This document shows, one piece after another, positions 25,429-33,283 of a stretch of DNA of 59,175 nucleotides. The translations under genes and the position numbers were made by a program. A model generated the notes under the pieces. That model was not told where the DNA came from. It saw only the letters and a program-made list of their open reading frames with translations, and did no database searches. Source of the DNA: Deltaproteobacteria bacterium (GTDB lineage: Bacteria > Desulfobacterota > Desulfobacteria > Desulfobacterales > Desulfatirhabdiaceae). Position 1 is the stretch's first letter. Every line of letters begins with the position of its first letter. The stretch is from contig JACRBZ010000069.1 in assembly GCA_016219185.1 (NCBI GenBank), positions 1 to 59,175 of the forward strand. Direction: 5' to 3'.

Positions 25429-26715
25429 TTATCGTTCCACGATCATGGCCATTCCCATGCCGCCGCCGATGCACATGGTAAACAGGCCGGTCTGGTATCC
25501 TTTGCGCTGCATCTGATACATGCCGGTGACAACCTGACGGGCACCGGTGCAGCCGATGGGGTGCCCCAGAGAAATACCGCTTCCCAGTTCATTCGGCCGG
25601 TCATTTTCAATTCCCAGCTCCCGCATGCAGCCGATGGCCTGAGAAGCAAAGGCTTCGTTTAGCTCGATCATGTCGATGTTTTTTAAGGTCATTCCGGTGG
25701 TTTTCAATACTTTTCTAACCGCGGGAACCGGCCCCAGTCCCATATAGGCCGGGTCCAGGCCGCCGGATGTAAAGCCCTTGATCCGGATGATGGGCGTAAG
25801 TCCCATGTCCCTGGCTTTTTCGGCGCTCATCATCAGAACGGCGGCAGCGGCATCATTGATTCCGGAAGCATTTCCGGCGGTGACGGAGCCGTCTTTTTTA
25901 AAGGCCGGCCGCAGTTTGGCCATTTTTTCAAGGCTTGTTTCCATGGGCCGCTCATCCGTGTCAAAAACGATGTCGCCTTTTCGGGACGCGATGATGACCG
26001 GTGCGATTTCCTTGGCAAAGATGCCTTCCTTGATGGCGGCCATGGCGCGGCTATGGCTTAAAACGCCCAGTTCATCCTGCTCCTGGCGGCTGATGCCGTA
26101 CATCGAAGCGATGTTCTCGGCGGTCAATCCCATGTGATAGCCATAAAATATCTCGAAGAGTCCGTCAAATACCATCAGGTCATAAATTTCGCCTTTTCCG
26201 GTCAGCTCCATCCGGTGCCCCCAGCGGGCTTTGGGAAGGGCCATGGGGGCAAGACTCATGTTTTCCTGGCCGCCGGCCAGAATCACATCCGCCTGGCCGC
26301 TCATGATGGAGGCGGCGCCCATGGCAATGGCCTTTAAGCCCGAGCCGCAGATCTTGTTGACGGTGACCGCCGGGGTTTCCTTGGGAAGCCCTGCCCGGAT
26401 CATGGCCTGTCTGGCCGTGTTCTGTCCCTGCGCTGCCTGAAGCACATTTCCCATAATGACTTCATCAATGGCAATCGGCGTGGCCTGGTCATCCCAGGAA
26501 TAAGATTTTTTTTCAAGCTCGATCATTCCCTGGTCTTTTAACTTATCCGGGGCATTGGCTTTCATGGCGGCATCCGCAATGGGCCTGAGGCCCGCCTTCT
26601 TTAAAACATCTTTCATCACCACCGCGCCAAGCTCGACAACCGGAACGTTCATCAAGGCCCCGCCGAAATTCCCGATGGCGGTCCGGGATCCACTGACAAT
26701 CACCACTTCTCTCAT
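25429..26715 (-). CDS. Thiolase (acetyl-CoA C-acetyltransferase type)
   Basis: The protein has 428 aa from the ATG at 26715, which follows GGAGG by 8 nt; an ATG at 26730 overlaps that site. The three thiolase active-site blocks are present: nucleophile Cys123 in NKICGSGLKAIAMG, GHPIGCTGAR with the catalytic His, and CIGGGMGMAMIVER at the end. It condenses two acetyl-CoA or cleaves acetoacetyl-CoA or 3-ketoacyl-CoA. The nucleophile lies about 30 residues later than the usual position near 90, owing to an insertion around residues 50-80 (KANAPDKLKDQG region). A perfect TATAAT lies at 26766-26761 and a repeated element further upstream. Confidence 0.93.
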   Translation of the reverse strand: MREVVIVSGSRTAIGNFGGALMNVPVVELGAVVMKDVLKKAGLRPIADAAMKANAPDKLKDQGMIELEKKSYSWDDQATPIAIDEVIMGNVLQAAQGQNTARQAMIRAGLPKETPAVTVNKICGSGLKAIAMGAASIMSGQADVILAGGQENMSLAPMALPKARWGHRMELTGKGEIYDLMVFDGLFEIFYGYHMGLTAENIASMYGISRQEQDELGVLSHSRAMAAIKEGIFAKEIAPVIIASRKGDIVFDTDERPMETSLEKMAKLRPAFKKDGSVTAGNASGINDAAAAVLMMSAEKARDMGLTPIIRIKGFTSGGLDPAYMGLGPVPAVRKVLKTTGMTLKNIDMIELNEAFASQAIGCMRELGIENDRPNELGSGISLGHPIGCTGARQVVTGMYQMQRKGYQTGLFTMCIGGGMGMAMIVER

Positions 26716-26760
26716 TGAAATATCCTCCATAACAAAATATGATTAAAAAAATACCATGCG

Positions 26761-26766
26761 ATTATA
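26761..26766 (-). promoter_or_regulatory. Putative -10 box of the thiolase promoter
   Basis: TATAAT on the - strand, 46 nt upstream of the thiolase ATG. No good -35 hexamer lies 16-18 bp upstream: that position is occupied by the end of the repeated element at 26784-26860. The promoter may therefore depend on an activator or on the element itself. Confidence 0.4.
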
Positions 26767-26783
26767 TGAAATTGTTAATTATT

Positions 26784-26860
26784 AGCGTTCCACTCAGCCA
26801 AGGTTGAACCCGAACTTAACAGTAACATATTATTTAAAAAGATGACTTGTTACTGTTAAG
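26784..26860 (-). repeat. Repeated leader element, copy 1 (upstream of thiolase)
   Basis: Read on the - strand, 71 bp of this segment align without gaps to 40188-40258 on the + strand, with 57 identities. It contains a dyad AGTAACA...TGTTACT followed by a second short hairpin (CAACC...GGCTG region). It ends 68 nt before the thiolase start. The orientation relative to the downstream gene is the same in both copies. Confidence 0.65.
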
Positions 26861-27009
26861 CTATTCACGCAATAGGCTCATCTTCCTCTGGCCTCCTGCT
26901 TTTCGAAGGGAGGGACAGCGCTTTCATGGTTCGTTGTCCTGGCAGGCTTAGCGAAAAAGCTATATTGTGAATATACCACAAATCCTTTTATCTGGTCAAT
27001 GGTGAGTTC

Positions 27010-27789
27010 ATGTGTCTGATTCTTCTGGCTTACGGCGTCCATCCGGAATATCGCCTCATTCTGGCAGCCAATCGGGACGAGTTCTACGAGCGGCCCACCC
27101 TTCCCATGGCGTTCTGGGAAGATCACCCGGATATCCTGGCAGGCCGGGATTTAAAAGGCGGAGGAACCTGGCTGGGCATGTCCCGCTCAGGCAAATTTTC
27201 CGCCATCACCAATTATCGCGAGTCCGGCGGGCCTAAACCAGGTGCTCCGTCACGCGGTCATCTGGTGAGCGACTTTCTTTCGGGAAACAGTTCTGCCCGA
27301 ACCTATCTTGAGGCGGTTTCCGCAGTCGGTCAGATATACAGTGGGTTCAACCTGATCGTCGGGGACGCATCCGGACTGTTTTACCATTCCAATCGGGGAC
27401 CTGGAATCCGCAGACTTCAGCCCGGATGGTATGGCCTGAGCAATCATCTTCTGAATACCCCCTGGCCTAAGGTTGAAAAAGGGATTGCCTTGCTGAAAGC
27501 AGCGGTTCTGGATTCTGATCCCGTGAATATGGAGCCGATCTTTCAGCTTCTTAAAAACCGCGAGATGCCGCCGGATGGCAGGCTCCCGGATACGGGTGTC
27601 GGCATGGAATGGGAGCGGATACTTTCTCCCATGTTTATCCAAAGCCTGGGATACGGTACCCGCTCATCGTCGGTGATGCTGATAGACAGAAATGGAAGAA
27701 CGCAGGTTGCTGAGCAAACCTTTGAAGCCGGATTTGACCGGGGACAACATCCAGCGTTGCTGCGATGTTTTCAATTTATGCGGTTTTAA
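27010..27789 (+). CDS. NRDE (TANGO2-like) family protein
   Basis: This 259-residue protein has the NRDE signature near the start: MCLILLAYGV, then AANRDEFYERPT, giving the family its name. DILAGRDLKGGGTWLGM, AITNYRES and GLSNHLLNTPWPKV follow, and the end has GTRSSSVMLID. Cys2 could become N-terminal, as in Ntn-type hydrolases, but no activity is proven for the family; eukaryotic TANGO2 relatives have been linked to lipid or heme handling. The gene is alone on the + strand. Its last 14 nt overlap the end of the convergent HyfI-like gene. Confidence 0.9.
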   Translation: MCLILLAYGVHPEYRLILAANRDEFYERPTLPMAFWEDHPDILAGRDLKGGGTWLGMSRSGKFSAITNYRESGGPKPGAPSRGHLVSDFLSGNSSARTYLEAVSAVGQIYSGFNLIVGDASGLFYHSNRGPGIRRLQPGWYGLSNHLLNTPWPKVEKGIALLKAAVLDSDPVNMEPIFQLLKNREMPPDGRLPDTGVGMEWERILSPMFIQSLGYGTRSSSVMLIDRNGRTQVAEQTFEAGFDRGQHPALLRCFQFMRF

Positions 27790-28543
27790 TTCGACCGATG
27801 AGCCTTAAAAGTCCATCCAGAATCGTCAGCGGGTGGGGCGGGCAGCCGGGGATAAGCAGGTCAACCGGCAGCAAATCGCAGGCCCCGTTGTGGACTTCTT
27901 CATGGTCTTTATAGGGTCCTCCAGATATGGCGCAGGCCCCGACAGCGATCACCAGTTTGGGCCCTGGGACAGCCTCGTAGGTTTTAAGCAGCGCCTGGCG
28001 CATGTTTTCCGTAACGGGGCCGGTGATAAGAAGTCCATCCGCGTGACGGGGGGATGCCACGAACTGAATGCCGAACCTGCCAAGGTCCCAGCCCACGGTA
28101 CCCAGAACGTTCGTGTCGGCTTCGCAGGCATTGCAACCGCCGGCGCTCACCTGCCGCAGCTTCAAGGATCGACCGAACAGGCGCTTCAATCTTTGATCCA
28201 GGGCAATTGCAGGCTGAAATTTTTTCACGGCGTCGATCCACAGATCATCGCGCTTGCGAACGGCCATGCAATAATCCTTTGTAAAGCGAATGTTCGGGAT
28301 CGGACAGACCCGGGTGCATTCCGCGCAGAAAAGGCAAGCTCCCAGATCCAGCCCGAGACTATCTGTGCGTGTGATGGCCTGGGTGGGGCAGATTTCCACG
28401 CACCGGGCGCAGTCAGAAGGGCAATCCCTTGAGTTGATGACCGGACGCCCCATAAAGCGATCCGGAAGTTCGGGCGGGGGACCGTCCGGGAACTTCATCG
28501 TCCGGTGTTTCTGCTGAATGCGCGCCAGAAGGGTGTCTAACAT
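27776..28543 (-). CDS. Ehr complex NuoB/HyfI-like subunit with N-terminal ferredoxin domain
   Basis: The protein has 255 aa from the ATG at 28543 (AAGGA about 10 nt upstream); a GTG at 28570 is possible. Residues 35-85 are a two-cluster ferredoxin with C41, C45, C48, C52 and C70, C73, C76, C80, the first with CxxxC spacing. Residues 125-255 are a NuoB-like small subunit with C137/C140 (CNAC), C204 and C234, the ligands of the proximal N2-like cluster. This fuses what are separate HyfH and HyfI subunits in E. coli hydrogenase 4. It is the electron-input end of the membrane complex encoded upstream and the last gene of the operon. Confidence 0.88.
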   Translation of the reverse strand: MLDTLLARIQQKHRTMKFPDGPPPELPDRFMGRPVINSRDCPSDCARCVEICPTQAITRTDSLGLDLGACLFCAECTRVCPIPNIRFTKDYCMAVRKRDDLWIDAVKKFQPAIALDQRLKRLFGRSLKLRQVSAGGCNACEADTNVLGTVGWDLGRFGIQFVASPRHADGLLITGPVTENMRQALLKTYEAVPGPKLVIAVGACAISGGPYKDHEEVHNGACDLLPVDLLIPGCPPHPLTILDGLLRLIGRIKTA

Positions 28544-28612
28544 TTCTGTAAAATCCTTGAAAAATAGCACTGGGTATTTATTGCGAAAATACGCTTTGTC
28601 TCCTGAATCCTG

Positions 28613-30142
28613 TCACAAATCATGCCCGCAGTAGGACAGGTTAAAGCTCTTGTTGCAGAGCGGAAAGTCGGAAATCTGCTGATTTCGGAGCGCAAAGGCC
28701 AGGCCGAACCAGTTGTGAAACGAGGGATCGACAATTTTGTAGGTCGCAAAATGACCCTGGCTGTCTGTCAGTGCCACATGACAGATCTCACCGCGCCAGC
28801 CTTCAACCAGAGAAACCGCCAGTCGGTCCGGGGGCAGGAGGGGGGGCAGTGCGCTTTGCAACCGGCCCTCTGGCAGATTTTGGAGCTGCTCTCGGATAAA
28901 TGCGATGGATCGTTGAATTTCAAGCCACCGCACATGGGCCCGGCCCAGAACGTCTCCCGTGTTCCATGTGGAAACCGGAATCTGCGTGAAACGGAAAATC
29001 CCTTCGGGCATGTCCTTTCGCACATCTCTTTCGATGCCGCAGGCCCGGGCCGCGGGTCCGACCAGACCCATGAGTTCGGCCATTTCCCGGCTGATGGCGC
29101 CTGTTCCCTCGAATCTGGCCATTACGGAAGATGTCTTCCAGAGCAGGTTGATGGCAACGGTCAGGTCTTTTTCAGCGGTGTCGAGACGATCGAGCAACGC
29201 TTTGGCCATTTCCGCGTCAATATCGAAACCGACGCCTCCGGGTCTGATGATGCCGCGACCAAAACGGTTACCGCAAATCAGTCCTGTCATATTGAGAATA
29301 TCCCCGCGAATGCGTCCGCAGTAAGAAAGCGTGGGAAGAAAGCCCACATCGCCCGCAAGGGCTCCCATATCTCCGGTGTGGTTGGCGATGCGTTCCAGCT
29401 CCAGCGCAATGCCCCGAACGACCTGGGCTCTGGCTGAAATCCGGATATCGGAAAGTGCTTCAAGCGTCTGGCAGTAGGCGGTTGCATGGCCGATGCTGGT
29501 ATCACCCGACAGCGTTTCCATATAATGAATCGTCCGGTTATCGGGGCCGCCCGTCAGGCGCCTCTCAACGCCGCGATGCTGATATCCGAGTGATATTTCA
29601 AGGTGAAGCACTTCTTCTCCATGACACTGAAACCGAAAATGTCCCGGTTCGATGATGCCGGCATGGACGGGTCCGACGGCAACCTCGTGGACTTCTTCGC
29701 CCTCAACCCGGAAAAAGTCCGCAGCGCCGATTTCCGGCGTATTTCCGGCAAGGGGCTGTTGAAGATTTTGCACGTAAGGCGCATGGAAGCGAATGGGTTT
29801 CAGCCAGGGGTGGCCCTTGGGCAGTAAATGCCACTGTTCATGGATCTCCCGTTCAAACCAGTGGGCCTGGGTGCAGAGCGGGGTCAGGGACGGAAAGCTA
29901 TCCTTCTCCGTGTCGGTGCAAAGCGGCAGAATACGCGACCGGCTGTCCTGCGACAGCATGGCCCAAAGACGCATGCAGCGGCCATGCGCGGGCTGAGCGA
30001 ACATGGCGGCAATCCTTCCCCCTTCTTCAACCGAATGGATCACGGCATCTTGAAACGCCTCCATGCTGAGAACGGGTGCGTTCCGGATGTCTTTCGCCTG
30101 TCCGCTGGAAAGCGAAAACTGTTCAGGGACTGAATCGGACAT
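28613..30142 (-). CDS. Ehr complex large subunit (NuoCD/HyfG-like) without NiFe ligands
   Basis: The protein has 509 aa. Residues about 50-125 are NuoC-like (WFEREIHEQWHLLPKGHP) and about 150-509 NuoD/HycE-like (VGPVHAGIIEPGHFRF, ISLGYQHRGVER, LELERIANH). True group 4 hydrogenases have CxxC pairs near both ends of this domain. Here the first site reads LSGDTSIGHATAY (211-223) and the second DPSFHNW (472-478), so no NiFe cluster can be built. This places it in the energy-converting hydrogenase-related (Ehr) class, whose electron acceptor is unknown. Its gene follows the HyfF-like gene by 33 nt. Confidence 0.88.
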   Translation of the reverse strand: MSDSVPEQFSLSSGQAKDIRNAPVLSMEAFQDAVIHSVEEGGRIAAMFAQPAHGRCMRLWAMLSQDSRSRILPLCTDTEKDSFPSLTPLCTQAHWFEREIHEQWHLLPKGHPWLKPIRFHAPYVQNLQQPLAGNTPEIGAADFFRVEGEEVHEVAVGPVHAGIIEPGHFRFQCHGEEVLHLEISLGYQHRGVERRLTGGPDNRTIHYMETLSGDTSIGHATAYCQTLEALSDIRISARAQVVRGIALELERIANHTGDMGALAGDVGFLPTLSYCGRIRGDILNMTGLICGNRFGRGIIRPGGVGFDIDAEMAKALLDRLDTAEKDLTVAINLLWKTSSVMARFEGTGAISREMAELMGLVGPAARACGIERDVRKDMPEGIFRFTQIPVSTWNTGDVLGRAHVRWLEIQRSIAFIREQLQNLPEGRLQSALPPLLPPDRLAVSLVEGWRGEICHVALTDSQGHFATYKIVDPSFHNWFGLAFALRNQQISDFPLCNKSFNLSYCGHDL

Positions 30143-30175
30143 GGATGATCACTCCTGTAACGTGAACTGCCTGCA

Positions 30176-31672
30176 TTAAACCGTTCCGATGGTTCTTGCC
30201 GCCTGTTCCAGAATTTGTTGGAGGAAGGGCGGAATATAAATACCCAGAGCCAGAACCGCGGCCCCCAGCATCAGGGGGGGGATTACGGCAAGTGGCGATT
30301 CTCCGGAAAAAAATGAAGGGGGGAGGCTTCGATCACTCGTCGGCAATCCTCCGGGTTCTCCTTGAGCCATGGGAAGAACGATCGCGGCCATTGCGACAAA
30401 AATAATGCACAGAATCAAGAGATAAGCTCCGGCAATAAAAAATCTCCCCTGATCCAGGGCCGATTTCAGGATAACCAGCTCGCTCAGAAACGTTCCAAAA
30501 GGCGGAGAGCCGGTGATGGCCAGAAATCCCATGACCCAGAGAGCGCCGGAAATCGGAAGTATGCGCATGACACCCCGCACTTCCCGAGTGGATTTGCTTT
30601 GATAGGTAGCCAGGATATTTCCAGCAACCAGAAACAGCATTCCCTTGGTCAGGGAATGATTGACCGCGTGAAGCATGGCGCCGTATCCGGCATTGGCGCC
30701 AAGACCGACGCCCAAAGACAGAATGCCGACATGCTCGACGCTTGAATATGCCAGCATCCGTTTAAAATCCATCTGGCGGAGCATAAATGTCGCGGCAACG
30801 ATCATGGAAAAAAGTCCGAACCCCACCAGCAAATTCTGTCCAAAAAGGCCCTGACCGGCCGCAACACAGACCTGCTGGGCACGCAATATGGCCAGAAAGG
30901 CGCAGTTCAGCAAGGCTCCTGAAAGCAGCGCGGAAATGACCGATGGAGACTCGCTGTGTGCATCCGGAAGCCAGGTATGCATCGGCGCCAGCCCCAGTTT
31001 GGTGCCGTAACCCACCAGCAGAAAGAGAAATGCGGCTTTCAGCCAGGGAACATGCAGGAGCGAAGCCTTACCTGTCAGGCTTGAAAGCAGCATCGGTACA
31101 TGTTCATTTTCAGTCAGCGTGGCGGCGACTGCCAGAAAAAAATTCCCCAAAAGCGCCAGCGCGATGCCGACCGAGCATATCATGATGTATTTCCATGTGG
31201 CCTCAAGGGATCTGCGGTGCCTGTGGAAATAGATCAGGGGCGCGCTTGCCAGCGTTGTGGCCTCGACAGCCACCCAGATGAGTCCGAAGTGCTGACTCAC
31301 GGTGACCAGGGTCATCATTGCCAGAAAAAGCAGCAGGCAGCAGACAAAGGCGGATTCCCTGGAATTGGTGAACAGGAAGCCTTCTTCAAAGTCATGGCGC
31401 TTTCCCCAATCCTCTCTTTGCAGATACCCCAGGGCGTACAGGGATACCATCACAAAGAGCGCACTGGTGATGCTCAGAAAGAGAAGTCCCGTGGCATCCA
31501 GAAGCAGCCAGCCATCCAGAACGGGCGCAGGCGGGTAAATCCATGCTAATGCCGTCAGCACAGCATGACCAGTGGCGGCCGCCAGCAGAACGGCCCGTAT
31601 TGCTGTTGCGTTCTTTAACCCGAATACCACCAGGGCTGTCGCAACCGGGAGAAAAATCAATGCCAGAATCAT
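30176..31672 (-). CDS. Ehr complex antiporter-like subunit (HyfF/NuoN-like)
   Basis: The protein has 498 aa and about 14 hydrophobic helices, the size of Mrp/NuoLMN antiporter-like subunits. Proton-channel family marks are WVAVEATTLASAPLIYFH (Glu in helix 5), VGYGTKLGLAPMHTWLPDAHSESPS with the conserved Lys and the loop HTWLPDAH, and MLAYSSVEHVGILSLG with the second-half Lys/His. It probably moves protons or sodium ions across the membrane, driven by electron flow. It follows the HyfE-like gene by 1 nt. Confidence 0.9.
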   Translation of the reverse strand: MILALIFLPVATALVVFGLKNATAIRAVLLAAATGHAVLTALAWIYPPAPVLDGWLLLDATGLLFLSITSALFVMVSLYALGYLQREDWGKRHDFEEGFLFTNSRESAFVCCLLLFLAMMTLVTVSQHFGLIWVAVEATTLASAPLIYFHRHRRSLEATWKYIMICSVGIALALLGNFFLAVAATLTENEHVPMLLSSLTGKASLLHVPWLKAAFLFLLVGYGTKLGLAPMHTWLPDAHSESPSVISALLSGALLNCAFLAILRAQQVCVAAGQGLFGQNLLVGFGLFSMIVAATFMLRQMDFKRMLAYSSVEHVGILSLGVGLGANAGYGAMLHAVNHSLTKGMLFLVAGNILATYQSKSTREVRGVMRILPISGALWVMGFLAITGSPPFGTFLSELVILKSALDQGRFFIAGAYLLILCIIFVAMAAIVLPMAQGEPGGLPTSDRSLPPSFFSGESPLAVIPPLMLGAAVLALGIYIPPFLQQILEQAARTIGTV

Positions 31673-31673
31673 G

Positions 31674-32318
31674 TCAACCCTTTAATGTGCTCAGCAGGTC
31701 CGTGTCAATATGGTCGAACTCCCGATTGATGTGAAAAATTGCGATACCCATCACAAAGACCGCCATGAAAACATCCAGAAGGGTTCCCAGTTCCACCAGA
31801 AGGGGCTCTTTCAGGGCCAGTGCCAGCCCGAATGCGTAAATGCCGTTTTCCATGACCAGGTAGCCCAATACCTGCGACAAGGCTTTCCTTCGGCTGACAA
31901 TCGCCAACAGCCCGACCATGATGGTAAACAGGGAAAGCGGCACAACCAGCGGGGATTTCAGGGGAATGGGCAGCGGAAGCTGTCTGCCCATCCATATGGC
32001 CAGCGCCAGCAAGCCGACACTGACCAGCATCGAGGTGGAATATCCGATAAACGGTTCCATTTCTCTTCGCGCGCTTGAGGCGCGCATGGATCTTAGGAGC
32101 AGCCACGGAAAAACAATGCCCTTGAGCGCAACGGTAACTGCGGAAAGCAGGATGGCTCGAAGCGTCATGTGGCCCGCGCCCACCAGTCCCGGAAGAATGC
32201 CGAGCAAAATCCCTTGAAGTGCCACGATGCGAATGCAGGCGCTCAATCGGCTGGAGCCGATCAGCTTCAGGTTTGTCAGTATCAGCAGAACAATCAATGC
32301 GTCAATCCACAGCTCCAT
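31674..32318 (-). CDS. Ehr complex HyfE/NuoK-like membrane subunit
   Basis: The protein has 214 aa and about seven hydrophobic segments, matching hydrogenase-4 component E. The C-terminal half (VLGYLVMENGIYAFGLALALKEPLLVELGTLLDVFMAVFVMGI, spread over about 150-195) contains the Glu in MENGIY that corresponds to the proton-channel Glu of NuoK. The last line ends in HINREFDHIDTDLLSTLKG, also typical of HyfE. It probably bridges the antiporter subunits and the HyfC-like anchor. The operon position between the HyfC-like (7-nt gap) and HyfF-like genes is the standard one. Confidence 0.9.
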   Translation of the reverse strand: MELWIDALIVLLILTNLKLIGSSRLSACIRIVALQGILLGILPGLVGAGHMTLRAILLSAVTVALKGIVFPWLLLRSMRASSARREMEPFIGYSTSMLVSVGLLALAIWMGRQLPLPIPLKSPLVVPLSLFTIMVGLLAIVSRRKALSQVLGYLVMENGIYAFGLALALKEPLLVELGTLLDVFMAVFVMGIAIFHINREFDHIDTDLLSTLKG

Positions 32319-32325
32319 AAAACCA

Positions 32326-33276
32326 TTATCCCTTTAACACCAGAACCAGCGCCAGAATGGCCAGAACACCCGCGCCGGACAGCAGTTGCGGCACGCGCAG
32401 GAGCCGCAGCCGCGCCATCGAAGATTCAATCACACCAATGCAAATGGCCAGAAGAAAGATTCCGCCGAGGGTTGCCGCAGCGTCCAGCAGATAATTTCCC
32501 GTGCGTACGGGAATCAGCACACCTGCCAGAAGCGCGCTGAATATCCAGAGCTTGATGGCCGCTCCATATAGAATCATTGCAAAGTCCGGCCCGCTGTGAT
32601 CCAGTACCATGACTTCGTGTATCATGGTCAGCTCCAGGTGGGTATTGGGATCGTCTACCGGAATACGTGCATTTTCAGCCAAAAGGACGATCAAAAGGGC
32701 GCTGGCTGCAAGAAGGAGAACCGTTCCGGAATGTGTCCAGGTGGAAAACGACAGGCCGGCATAGATTCCGGTAAGGGAAAGACGGGGCAGGGGTACCGGC
32801 ATGCCGGCTGCAAAGGCAAGCTCTCCGATTTCTCCCATTGCCAGAAGACTGAGCAGCAAAGCGGGCTCTGCCATGACGGAAAACTGGACTTCACGGCTGG
32901 CGCCCATGCCTTCAAATGCGGAGCCGGTGTCAAGAGCCGCTATGACCGTAAAAAATCGCATCACGCCAAGAAGATATATCAGAAAAATCAGATCTCCGGT
33001 AAAACTCAGCAATGCCTCGCCGCCTCCGATGGGCAGCACCAGCAGCGCCGTTATTGCGGAAGCCAATCCCATAAGCGGACCCGCGCGGAATATCCAACTG
33101 GTGGTGTGGCTGTAAACCGGGCTTTTTTGAAACAATCGGGCCAGATCGTAATACAATTGCAGCAGCGGCTGACCCTTTCGGCCTGCAAAATATGCCTTGG
33201 TCCGGTTGATGATTCCCAGAAGCAGCGGGGACAGGATCAATGCCGTCAGCGGATGCAGTATGGATAAAGTTTGCAT
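32326..33276 (-). CDS. Ehr complex HyfC/NuoH-like membrane anchor
   Basis: This 316-residue protein has eight or so hydrophobic helices. It has the NuoH/HyfC features AYFAGRKGQPLLQLYYDLARLFQK on the first cytoplasmic loop, EGMGASREVQFSVMAEPALLL with charged residues in the membrane, and the signature ELTMIHEVMVLDHSGPDFA near 215-235. It joins the hydrophilic redox arm to the antiporter-like arm, and in complex I the corresponding subunit forms the quinone chamber. The gene starts 7 nt after the HyfB-like gene ends. The family could also be called NADH dehydrogenase subunit 1-like. Confidence 0.9.
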   Translation of the reverse strand: MQTLSILHPLTALILSPLLLGIINRTKAYFAGRKGQPLLQLYYDLARLFQKSPVYSHTTSWIFRAGPLMGLASAITALLVLPIGGGEALLSFTGDLIFLIYLLGVMRFFTVIAALDTGSAFEGMGASREVQFSVMAEPALLLSLLAMGEIGELAFAAGMPVPLPRLSLTGIYAGLSFSTWTHSGTVLLLAASALLIVLLAENARIPVDDPNTHLELTMIHEVMVLDHSGPDFAMILYGAAIKLWIFSALLAGVLIPVRTGNYLLDAAATLGGIFLLAICIGVIESSMARLRLLRVPQLLSGAGVLAILALVLVLKG

Positions 33277-33283
33277 AAAAGGC

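Noticed and set aside
26784..26816. Possible sigma-54 promoter in the repeated leader element
   Set aside because: A GG...GC arrangement is present but the spacing is 13 bp (11 or 13 in the other copy) instead of 12, so it does not fit.
28622..29437. Open frame antisense to the Ehr large subunit
   Set aside because: No motifs or ribosome site; the opposite strand carries the conserved NuoCD-like gene.
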